The notes below the pieces were generated by a model. It did not search any database. It worked only from the letters and a program-made list of their open reading frames with translations, and was not told the DNA's origin. Shown here piece after piece: positions 43,165-50,700 of a stretch of DNA of 64,000 bases. Position 1 is the first letter of the stretch, and each line of letters starts with the position of its first letter. Location: positions 940,629 to 1,004,628 of the forward strand of contig NZ_BMKX01000001.1 in NCBI RefSeq assembly GCF_014644555.1, given 5' to 3'. A program made the position numbers and the translations under genes. Source of the stretch: Glutamicibacter ardleyensis. GTDB lineage: Bacteria > Actinomycetota > Actinomycetes > Actinomycetales > Micrococcaceae.

Positions 43165-46100
43165 CTAAGACCAGTTACGGATCGGGTTGCCGCGCCAGCG
43201 GCTATTGGCCGGCACTTCTTCGGAGCGCATGACCAGCGAGCAAGGGCCAATGCTGGTTCCTTCGCCGATCCGGCTGCCGGGCAGGATGACCCCGTTGGGG
43301 GCAAGACTTGCGTGTGCGCCGACGTGTACCGGTTCCAAACGCATGATGCGATCGTGGAAGAGGTGGGTTTGCAGCACGGTGCCGCGGTTGATGCTTGCCC
43401 CGTCGCCGATGCTGATCAGATCCTGTTCGGGCAGCCACCAGGTTTCGCACCAGACCCGGCGGCCAATGCGCGCGCCGAGCAGCCGCAGCCAGAAGTTCAG
43501 CATCGGGGTGCCCAGGCTCATGCGCACCACGCCCGCCACCGCGAGGGATTCGCTAAACACGTCGGCTAATTCATTGCGCCAGATAAACGAGGTCCACAGC
43601 GGGTGTTCCTCGGCCCGGAAGCGTCCGACCAGGGCCCACTTGGCGATCAGCGCAAGCAGTGCCGAAACGCTCGCCGAGGCCAGCAGCACCGGACCGGAAA
43701 GCAGCAGCGTCAGGCCCAGCGAGGACTGATCGTAAATTGCGGACAGCACCCACACGGTGCCCAGCGCCAGCCAGATGGTGAGCAGCAACGGCAGGATGCG
43801 GCAGGCTTCAACCAGCGCGCGGGCAACCTTCAGGCGCCGCGCTGGATTGTAGGTCAGCGTGGACTCGGCGGTATCTACCGGACGTGGTAATTCCATCGCC
43901 GGACGGCCAAACCAGTTGGAAACCGCCGGCATGTTCTGCGGAGCCGAGGAGAGCACCGCGATCAGCGAATCGTTGGGAACATGGGTGTCCGGGCCGACGA
44001 TCCCGGAGTTGCCAACAAATGACTTCTCCCCGATGCTCGTCTCACCCAGGTGCAGCCATGGTCCTCGCACTCGCGGGTGGGAGGCCAGACAGTGGTCGGC
44101 CATGAAGGAACGCTGCCCGATATGTGTCAGGTGCGGAATGGTTTCCATGGTCGAAATTTCGGCGCCCGCCTCCACCTTGGCACCGAGCAGGCGCATCCAT
44201 ACCGGGGTGATGATACTGGCATAAATCGGATACACGGACATCAGCGACTTGGCCAGCAGCAGGTTTGTCAGCCACGCGGCCCAGGCCGCGGTTCCGTGCG
44301 AGGGGTGGAAGCCCGGCGGCAGGAAGCGGGCCAAGAAGCGCACGCTTCCTGCCGTGAGCCCCAGGAAGACCAGGATCGTGAGCACCGCGAAGAGCGGAGA
44401 GAGCAGCGCAAGCGCCCAGAGCACCTCGCCAATTTCTGCCGACCCGTCAACCAGGGAGAAGAGCAGCAGCGAACCGGGGAGCACCGAGACCACCGGCAGC
44501 AGGCCAAGCGCGCCCAAGGAGAGCGCATAGCGTATCGCGCGAAGCAATCCACCGGATCGCGCAGCGTGGTGCGCCCGGGTATCGGGCCAGCTCGCTCCGG
44601 CCGCACCGAGATGTTCCAGCGCCGAACCGGAGTACAGCCCATTGGCCGCAACCGTGGTATCCACGCAGCTTCCCGGCTCAATTTCAGCACCATTTTCGAT
44701 GATGGATCCGCCGACGATGGTGGAGCGGGTGCCCACACGAACGCCGCTGCCGATGGTGATCCGGCCGATGACCAAGGTGTCGCCGTCCAGCCAGTGTCCG
44801 GCCATGTCTACCTCGTATTCGATGGCGGTATCCGCCCCGATGCTAGTTAATCCGGTCACCGCAGGCATGGCATCTAAGTGCACCCGAGCCCCGACCTTGT
44901 TTCCCAGCGCGCGGGCATACCAAATTCCCAGCGGCGTGCCCATAATTGGTTCGATCTTCGCAAAGGTCACGATGCGGTCCACGGCCCAGAGCCGCAGGTG
45001 GACACCGCCGCCGCGTTGATAGGTGCCCGGTTGCACCCCGGCAAGCAGGACCCGGGCCGAAACAACCGCCAGGAGCACGCGGAAGGGCAAGGTGTAGAGC
45101 ACCACCCAGGCCGCCAGCACGGGGAGCAACGGCGGGTTGGGAACCCATCTGGCATCCATGAAATTAAAGAGCACCCAGCACACCAGCGCCATGCCGGTGA
45201 CGTAGCGCAGCCCGATGATCGAGTACAGGGCGCCGATGACCGGGGCCTGCACCAAGGCCGTCCACCACGGGGTGGGCGCCGACTCGTGCACCTGAACTTC
45301 GCTCAGTTGTTGGGCATCCAGATGAGCGGCGAGTCCGCCAAGGGTCGGCATGTCGTAGATATCGGCGATCGACACCAAAGCGTGCCGGGTGCGTAGCACG
45401 CCGACCAGTTGCGCGGCGGCGACGCTGGCCCCGCCGAGGGCGAAAAAGTCGCTGTCGCCATCAAGTGCCATCGGTCCGAGCAGATCCGTCCAAATATCGG
45501 CAATCCAGCCTTCGGTGCCGGTCAGGTTGTGCCCGGTGCCCGAGTCGGAGGCCGCCTGCAGTGGCCAAGGAAGCCCCTTGCGGTCCACCTTGCCCGAGGT
45601 TTTCATCGGCAGCGTCTCGACCAGGCCCAGCGCCGGAATCAGCTGCGCGGGCAAGACCTCGGCCAGCAGGGCACGGCAGTGTGCCAGATCCAGCTGCGTG
45701 CCGGGTTCGGTGACCAGGTAGCCGGCCAGAACCTTGTTGCCGCTCGGCGTAGACTGGACCGCCGCGGCGGCCTGGGATACGCCGGGCAGGGCGGCGAGGG
45801 CTTCGTCGATTTCACCGAGTTCTACGCGGCGTCCGCCGAGCTTGACCTGCTCGTCGGCGCGGCCCACGAAGAGCAGTCCGTCGCGTTCGGCGCGCACCAT
45901 ATCGCCGCTGCGGTAGGCGCGCTTCCAGCCAAGAGTTGGCATGGGCGCATACTTTTCGGCATCCTTTTGCGGGTCAAGATAGCGTCCGAGGCCCACCCCG
46001 CCGATGATCAATTCTCCTTCGCCGCCCCACGGGACCGGGTAACCCTGCGCGTCAACCACCGCCAGGTCCCAGCCACGCAACGGCGTCCCGATGGATACCG

Positions 46101-47109
46101 GACCGTGGCCGTCAACTGCGGCACCGCAGGCGATCACCGTGGCTTCGGTGGGTCCGTAGGTGTTCCAGACCTCGCGGGTTGGCTCGGCGAGGCGTTGGAC
46201 GAGTTCCGGAGGTAAGGCTTCGCCACCAAAAATTAGCAGGCGGATATTTTCCAGGGTTTCCGACGGCCACATGGCGGCCAGGGTCGGAACGGTGGAAACT
46301 ACCGTGATTTTGCGTTCGGTGAGCCAATCGCCCAGGTCAGCGCCGGAACGCACAATGGAGCGTGGGGCCGGAACCAGGCAGGCGCCGTGACGCCAGGCCA
46401 ACCACATTTCCTCACAGGAGGCGTCAAAAGCGACCGATAGCCCCGCCATGACACGGTCCCCGCGGGTTAATGGGTCGTTGGGCAGAAACATCTCGGCTTC
46501 GGCGTCGACCCAGGCGGCGGCGGAGCGGTGGGTGATGGCCACTCCCTTGGGCTTGCCGGTGGAACCGGAGGTGAAGATGATCCACGCGTCGTCGTCCGGG
46601 CTGGGATCCGGACTGTTGCCTTTGGTGCGCACTGCCTCGCGGTGGGTGATGCTCAGGTTGCTGCCGATGACCACGCAGACCCCGGCTTCTTCCCAGACGG
46701 TGTTCGCACGTTCTTCGGGCTCGTCGGCGTCTACCGGAACATAGGCGGCGCCGGCGAAAAGTGCACCGAGGATGGCGATGTAAAGATTTTTGGATCCCGA
46801 GGGCACACGTACTCCGACGCGGTCGCCGGCTCCGACATCCATGGCCCACAAGCGCTTAGCCAATTCGTCGACTTCTTCACGAAGCTGTTCGTAGGTGAGC
46901 TTGTGGCTGCCGTCATCAATGGCCAACGCGGAGGGATAAACATCCATTGTGGTGCTGATGACATCGACCAAGGTGCGTTCACGGGCCGGCGTGGTGCTAG
47001 GAAAGAGCGCCTTTTCATCATCAAAATTGATGGCGGCGGTGGCGAGATCCGCAAAGTTTATGTTTACCGACGAGTTGAGTATTTCTTGCGTCGCGGTGGT
47101 GCCCGACAT
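43165..47109 (-). CDS. Pls/PosA-family membrane NRPS (epsilon-poly-lysine synthetase-like)
   Basis: The protein has 1314 residues from ATG 47109 (ATG 47163 also possible), close to the about 1319 of Streptomyces albulus Pls. Adenylation domain about 45-520: IIFTSGSTGKPKGVAITH, NTYGPTEATV, YRSGDMVR, GRADEQVKLGGRRVELGEID and K507 in MKTSGKVDRK. Carrier domain about 530-600 with DFFALGGAS (S562). Then membrane pairs near 615-690, 860-920 and 1100-1160 alternate with three soluble blocks rich in hexapeptide-type repeats. No HHxxxDG condensation motif or thioesterase is present. In the family, lysine is activated, loaded and polymerised by iterative amide bonds at the membrane. First gene of the dapA-acyltransferase operon. 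Confidence 0.9.
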   Translation of the reverse strand: MSGTTATQEILNSSVNINFADLATAAINFDDEKALFPSTTPARERTLVDVISTTMDVYPSALAIDDGSHKLTYEQLREEVDELAKRLWAMDVGAGDRVGVRVPSGSKNLYIAILGALFAGAAYVPVDADEPEERANTVWEEAGVCVVIGSNLSITHREAVRTKGNSPDPSPDDDAWIIFTSGSTGKPKGVAITHRSAAAWVDAEAEMFLPNDPLTRGDRVMAGLSVAFDASCEEMWLAWRHGACLVPAPRSIVRSGADLGDWLTERKITVVSTVPTLAAMWPSETLENIRLLIFGGEALPPELVQRLAEPTREVWNTYGPTEATVIACGAAVDGHGPVSIGTPLRGWDLAVVDAQGYPVPWGGEGELIIGGVGLGRYLDPQKDAEKYAPMPTLGWKRAYRSGDMVRAERDGLLFVGRADEQVKLGGRRVELGEIDEALAALPGVSQAAAAVQSTPSGNKVLAGYLVTEPGTQLDLAHCRALLAEVLPAQLIPALGLVETLPMKTSGKVDRKGLPWPLQAASDSGTGHNLTGTEGWIADIWTDLLGPMALDGDSDFFALGGASVAAAQLVGVLRTRHALVSIADIYDMPTLGGLAAHLDAQQLSEVQVHESAPTPWWTALVQAPVIGALYSIIGLRYVTGMALVCWVLFNFMDARWVPNPPLLPVLAAWVVLYTLPFRVLLAVVSARVLLAGVQPGTYQRGGGVHLRLWAVDRIVTFAKIEPIMGTPLGIWYARALGNKVGARVHLDAMPAVTGLTSIGADTAIEYEVDMAGHWLDGDTLVIGRITIGSGVRVGTRSTIVGGSIIENGAEIEPGSCVDTTVAANGLYSGSALEHLGAAGASWPDTRAHHAARSGGLLRAIRYALSLGALGLLPVVSVLPGSLLLFSLVDGSAEIGEVLWALALLSPLFAVLTILVFLGLTAGSVRFLARFLPPGFHPSHGTAAWAAWLTNLLLAKSLMSVYPIYASIITPVWMRLLGAKVEAGAEISTMETIPHLTHIGQRSFMADHCLASHPRVRGPWLHLGETSIGEKSFVGNSGIVGPDTHVPNDSLIAVLSSAPQNMPAVSNWFGRPAMELPRPVDTAESTLTYNPARRLKVARALVEACRILPLLLTIWLALGTVWVLSAIYDQSSLGLTLLLSGPVLLASASVSALLALIAKWALVGRFRAEEHPLWTSFIWRNELADVFSESLAVAGVVRMSLGTPMLNFWLRLLGARIGRRVWCETWWLPEQDLISIGDGASINRGTVLQTHLFHDRIMRLEPVHVGAHASLAPNGVILPGSRIGEGTSIGPCSLVMRSEEVPANSRWRGNPIRNWS

Positions 47110-47176
47110 GTCGTCAGAGCGCGCAGAGTAGTCCCTATCGCTCAATTTTCCCCCAAGGATCATTGTTAGTTGTGGA

Positions 47177-47191
47177 CCGGAATGGTTCCGG
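47177..47191. promoter_or_regulatory. CCGGAA-N3-TTCCGG dyad upstream of pls
   Basis: A perfect inverted repeat with six-base arms around TGG. It lies about 70 bp upstream of the chosen pls start codon, in a position suited to a regulator or a mRNA hairpin. Confidence 0.45.
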
Positions 47192-47213
47192 CCAATTGCT
47201 CCCCAGCAATCGT

Positions 47214-47242
47214 GAATCACAGGATTAAGTGCCCTGTGATTC
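47214..47242. promoter_or_regulatory. 10-bp-arm inverted repeat upstream of pls
   Basis: GAATCACAGG (47214-47223) and CCTGTGATTC (47233-47242) are exact inverted copies around nine bases. No T-run follows in either direction and both flanking genes point away, so an operator is more likely than a terminator. Confidence 0.55.
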
Positions 47243-47478
47243 CAACTCGCGCCATACTTGAGCGATACCTTCCATCCCCATGGCGGTAGCCGTCGCAGGC
47301 GAGAGCTGCTAATTCAAATCATGGCAATTATTATTTCGGTGGGCAAGCCCGGCGCCAAAAATATGGTGTGGATCACCTCATCCCCGGATGCTTGCGCCAG
47401 TTTCTGCTCGAATACTGCGTGATGGTCACTAGTCGGCTCGGTGTTTTCGATTGTTACGTGAAAAACCCAGGTATTTCG

Positions 47479-47484
47479 TATAAT
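47479..47484 (+). promoter_or_regulatory. TATAAT -10 box for the lipoprotein gene
   Basis: A consensus TATAAT lies 71 bases before the ATG at 47556. No good -35 is found at 16-18 bases; TTGTTA at 47451 is 22 bases away. Confidence 0.4.
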
Positions 47485-47555
47485 TTGTGTACCGGCAAGA
47501 CCCGAAAAAACGCTTACTGACCAGTAGGTAAAGGCAAGGTTAAAGGTCTGCGAAG

Positions 47556-48293
47556 ATGAGGGGCATGAAGGTATTGCATCGACTGCTGGGGGCCGCGCTG
47601 TCGGGCGTGCTGTTGCTGACCGCTTGCGCTCCAGGGCAGCGGTCGGCGCAAGGTGAGAACCCGTCCGGACCCTGCGAATCGGCGAATCAGGTGAAGCCCG
47701 AATATGAGTTGAGCCAGCGGGTGACCTTCGTGCTCGCCGCCGGTTACGGGGAAAATTCGGTGGACATCACCCACTGCCTGCTATCGGAGGGCGGGTACAG
47801 CGAACAATGGCGGGCCAAGGGGTTTTCCGGAAGCACCGGTTTTGCCAAACCCGGGCCGGTGTACGTCAATTCGCTGCTCAGCCCCACCGGTTCCTATTCG
47901 GTGACCGAAGCCTTTGGCCGAACAAATCCCGGCACCAACCTGCCCTATGAAAAATTGCGGCAGGATTCATACTGGGGTGGCCGCCATAGTGCGCACTTCA
48001 ACAATTATTTTGAGGGTGCGGGCCAGTTCCCCGACGAGCCGCTGTGGAAATACATGCAGGCCGGGGACTACGAACAGGCTGCCGTCATTAACTACAACAG
48101 GCCCCCGGAGGGGCAACCGGTACCAGGGCAGAGCTTCGCCATTTTTCTGCATGCGGGCATGCGGGCCACCTGGGGATGCATCTCCACCGACTTGGGCACC
48201 GTCGAGAAATATTTGCGTCAGACACAGCCCGGAGACCGGATCGTGATGGGCGTGAAGTCAGAAATCTTCGGACCCACAACGAGCCCAGCCTAA
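47556..48293 (+). CDS. Lipoprotein of L,D-transpeptidase (YkuD-like) type
   Basis: The protein has 245 residues. The signal peptide ends in a lipobox, LLLTACAPG, so it is membrane-anchored outside the cell. The C-terminal domain has FAIFLHAGMRATWGCISTDLGTVEKYL, resembling the YkuD catalytic pattern of a histidine followed by SxGC(I/V); the cysteine would be the nucleophile. Proteins of this shape cross-link peptidoglycan peptides or attach proteins to them. The start could also be the ATG at 47565. It is divergent from the pls operon, so a link to surface chemistry is possible but unproven. Confidence 0.7.
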   Translation: MRGMKVLHRLLGAALSGVLLLTACAPGQRSAQGENPSGPCESANQVKPEYELSQRVTFVLAAGYGENSVDITHCLLSEGGYSEQWRAKGFSGSTGFAKPGPVYVNSLLSPTGSYSVTEAFGRTNPGTNLPYEKLRQDSYWGGRHSAHFNNYFEGAGQFPDEPLWKYMQAGDYEQAAVINYNRPPEGQPVPGQSFAIFLHAGMRATWGCISTDLGTVEKYLRQTQPGDRIVMGVKSEIFGPTTSPA

Positions 48294-48339
48294 GCAACCT
48301 GCAGCTATTGTGTCCCAGGGCGCTGCTAGTAATGGGTAC

Positions 48340-49569
48340 ATGAATGTTGTGCTGCTGGTGTTGTTAATAATTAATATCCTTTTGGTGCTCTGCGCGATGG
48401 CGCTGCTGGTTCGCCGCACCGGATCCGTGGATCCGGACTCGATCGCCGCCAGCGTGCGCGCCACCCACGGTGAGTTGCGTCAGGATCTGGGGGCGCAGCG
48501 TGGAGAACTGCGTGAATCCTTGGGCGAGGTCCGCCGCGATAATGAGGCGCGCTTGGAGATGATCCGCGCCACCGTGGATGGCAAGATCAGTTCGCTGAGC
48601 CAGTCCAATCGGCAGATGCACAGCCAGCTGCAGGCGGCATTGCGCGAAGAACTGGAATTGCTGCGCGTCGGCAACGAGGCAAAGCTGGAAAAAATGCGTG
48701 AAACCGTCGACGAGAAACTGCAGGGCACCTTGGAGAAACGGCTCGGTGAAAGCTTCGAACTAGTGAGCAAACGGCTCGAAATGGTGCAGCAGGGTCTGGG
48801 CGAAATGCAGAACCTCGCAGCCGATGTCGGCGGGCTTAAGCGGGTGCTGACCAACGTGAAGAGCCGTGGCACCTGGGGCGAGGTACAGCTGGCACGCCAG
48901 CTCGAAGATATTCTCACCGCGGAGCAGTATGCGCAGAACGTGGTGATCAAACCCGAGACCAGGGATAGCGTCGAATTTGCGGTGAAGATGCCTGGGCATG
49001 ATGAAACGCCGGTGTACCTGCCGATCGACTCGAAGCTGCCGCAAGAAGACTATGAGCGGCTCTTGGACGCCCAGGAATCGGGTGACAAGGAAGCCATCGT
49101 AAAGGCCAGCAAGGCGCTGGATCGGGCAATTATCGAGCAGGCCAAATTGATCTCGGCCAAGTACATCGCCCCGCCGTACAGCACAGATTTTGCGATCATG
49201 TATCTGCCCACCGAGGGGCTCTTTGCCGAGGTGGTGCGTCGCCCGGGGCTGGCCAGTAAACTGCAGACCGAACACCGGGTGCTGGTCACCGGACCCACCA
49301 CGCTGATGAGTCTGCTCAACTCGCTGCAGATGGGTTTCAGAACCCTGGCAATCGAAGCGCGCAGCAGCGAGGTATGGCAGGTGCTTGCTGCGGCCAAAGC
49401 GGAATTCCGCAAGTATGGAGATGTGTGGGACAAGCTGGGCAAGCAGCTATCTGCGGCGCAAAATACCGTGCAAAGCGCTGGGACGCGCACCCGCGCGGTG
49501 GAGCGGACGCTGCGCGAAGTCGAAAATTTGCCAGATGAGACGGTGCTGGAAACCGCGCTTGGCCGCTAG
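48340..49569 (+). CDS. rmuC: DNA recombination protein RmuC
   Basis: The protein has 409 residues from the ATG at 48340; GTG 48310 is the alternative. One N-terminal membrane segment (VVLLVLLIINILLVLCAMALLV) is followed by a long coiled coil (about 40-150) and the RmuC nuclease-like core (RGTWGEVQLARQLEDIL; YLPIDSKLPQEDYERLLDA; MYLPTEGLFAEVVRRPGL; GPTTLMSLLNSLQMGFRTLAI). RmuC limits recombination-associated inversions; its biochemistry is poorly defined. Its stop overlaps the convergent GNAT gene. Confidence 0.93.
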   Translation: MNVVLLVLLIINILLVLCAMALLVRRTGSVDPDSIAASVRATHGELRQDLGAQRGELRESLGEVRRDNEARLEMIRATVDGKISSLSQSNRQMHSQLQAALREELELLRVGNEAKLEKMRETVDEKLQGTLEKRLGESFELVSKRLEMVQQGLGEMQNLAADVGGLKRVLTNVKSRGTWGEVQLARQLEDILTAEQYAQNVVIKPETRDSVEFAVKMPGHDETPVYLPIDSKLPQEDYERLLDAQESGDKEAIVKASKALDRAIIEQAKLISAKYIAPPYSTDFAIMYLPTEGLFAEVVRRPGLASKLQTEHRVLVTGPTTLMSLLNSLQMGFRTLAIEARSSEVWQVLAAAKAEFRKYGDVWDKLGKQLSAAQNTVQSAGTRTRAVERTLREVENLPDETVLETALGR

Positions 49570-50063
49570 CGGCGTAGCTTATATCCCACGTGCGAGGCGG
49601 TGAACCCCAGCCGCTCATAAAAACGATGTGCGTCGGCCCGCGAGTTATCCGAGGTCAGTTGGATCAGGTCGGCGTCGCAGGCAGGTGCGGCCTGATCGAT
49701 GACCCAGCGCAGCAGTGCCTTGCCAAGTCCGCGCGAGCGATGCTCCGCGCGCACGCGCACCGCCTCAACATTGAGCCGGGTGGAGCCGCCCCGAGAAATT
49801 CCGGGAATGCGAGTCAGCTGAAGCATGGCGATGATTTGGGTACCTTGCACACCAACAATGAGCTCATTTCCACCATCCGCGATGATCTGTGCCAGTGCGC
49901 GCGCATGGCCGGCATCGCGCGAATAGGGCGCCTCCCGGCTAGCGCTGAGCGGATCATCGCTGAGTAGTTCCAGCAGCTGAGCCAGGTCGCCCGGTGCGGC
50001 GCGGCGCAGCTGCACCAGCGCGTTAAGGGGTGCGGGCAATGTGAGTGCGTCGAGCATCAGCAA
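49566..50063 (-). CDS. GNAT-family N-acetyltransferase
   Basis: The protein has 165 residues in a single GNAT fold. The acetyl-CoA-binding motif is VRAEHRSRGLGKALLRWVIDQA (RxxGLG type), preceded by the LNVEAVRV strand and followed by LIQLTSDNSRADAHRFYERLGF, the usual motif B. Acceptor substrate unknown. Orthologues next to ppa are not obligatory, so context says little. A hairpin lies between its start and the ppa stop. Confidence 0.9.
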   Translation of the reverse strand: MLMLDALTLPAPLNALVQLRRAAPGDLAQLLELLSDDPLSASREAPYSRDAGHARALAQIIADGGNELIVGVQGTQIIAMLQLTRIPGISRGGSTRLNVEAVRVRAEHRSRGLGKALLRWVIDQAAPACDADLIQLTSDNSRADAHRFYERLGFTASHVGYKLRR

Positions 50064-50083
50064 CCTTTCGTGGGGGACAGCAA

Positions 50084-50112
50084 AGGGCGGGCACCATAAT
50101 GGTCCCCGCCCT
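50084..50112 (-). terminator. Strong hairpin after ppa
   Basis: AGGGCGGG (50084-50091) pairs with CCCGCCCT (50105-50112), and inner ACCAT pairs with ATGGT. A short TTTG follows on the minus strand. Confidence 0.75.
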
Positions 50113-50122
50113 CTGATCGTAC

Positions 50123-50602
50123 TTAAGCCTTAAAACGCTCGATGGAGCGTGCCAGCTCGGCCTCGGCGGCCTCGCGACCTTCCCAGCCCTCAGCCTTAAC
50201 CCACTTGCCCGGTTCCAGGTCCTTGTAACGGGTGAAGAAGTGCTCGATCTCCTTGATCAACCACTCATCCATGTCTTCAAGTTCCTTGATGTGATCAAAG
50301 CGCTTGTCGGTCGGGACGCACAGCAGCTTCGCGTCTCCACCGCCATCATCGGTCATGTTGAAGACGCCGATAGGGCGCGACTCAACGATGACACCAGGGA
50401 TCAAATCGACGCCCGGGATGAAGACCATGGCATCCAAAGGATCGCCATCTTCGCCGAGGGTTTCGTCGAAGTAACCGTAGTGGGTTGGGTACTGCATGGC
50501 AGTAAAGAGCACACGATCCAGGCGCAAGCGGTGGGTCTCGTGGTCGATTTCGTACTTGACGCGTGATCCCGTTGGGATCTCGATGGTCACGTCGTGGCGC
50601 AT
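50123..50602 (-). CDS. ppa: Inorganic pyrophosphatase
   Basis: The protein has 159 residues from the ATG at 50602; GGAG ten bases upstream supports it over an in-frame GTG at 50611. It hydrolyses pyrophosphate to drive biosynthesis. Family I residues are clear: EIPTGSRVKYEID, TAMQYPTHYGYFDETLGEDGDPLDAMVFI with the DxDPxD metal motif, and a C-terminal FFTRYKDLEPGKWVKAEGW. It is divergent from dacB. Confidence 0.96.
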   Translation of the reverse strand: MRHDVTIEIPTGSRVKYEIDHETHRLRLDRVLFTAMQYPTHYGYFDETLGEDGDPLDAMVFIPGVDLIPGVIVESRPIGVFNMTDDGGGDAKLLCVPTDKRFDHIKELEDMDEWLIKEIEHFFTRYKDLEPGKWVKAEGWEGREAAEAELARSIERFKA

Positions 50603-50700
50603 AAAAAGCACACTCCTAAACTAGTCTTAGGGATATCCGCTAATAAGCGTAGCGCCCCCAAGGGATTAAGTAGCTAAACTTTCGAGAGGAACCTGCTCAC

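Larger units (their letters stand above)
47110..47555. other. Divergent regulatory region between pls and the lipoprotein gene
   Basis: This 446-base gap holds two dyads near the pls start (47177-47191 and 47214-47242) and a TATAAT box at 47479-47484. A short TACTG-AC-CAGTA dyad lies at 47515-47526 before the lipoprotein gene. A 33-codon ORF at 47321-47422 was seen but not called. Confidence 0.6.

Noticed and set aside
45409..46215. Plus-strand frame opposite pls
   Set aside because: It lies wholly within the adenylation domain coding region and resembles nothing known.
47214..47242. CRP-type site upstream of pls
   Set aside because: The halves are TCACA then TGTGA, the reverse of the TGTGA-N6-TCACA order of CRP sites, and the spacing is wrong.
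47321..47422. 33-codon ORF (MAIIISVGKPGAKNMVW...) in the pls/lipoprotein gap
   Set aside because: No ribosome site at proper distance and too short to judge; left as part of the intergenic region.
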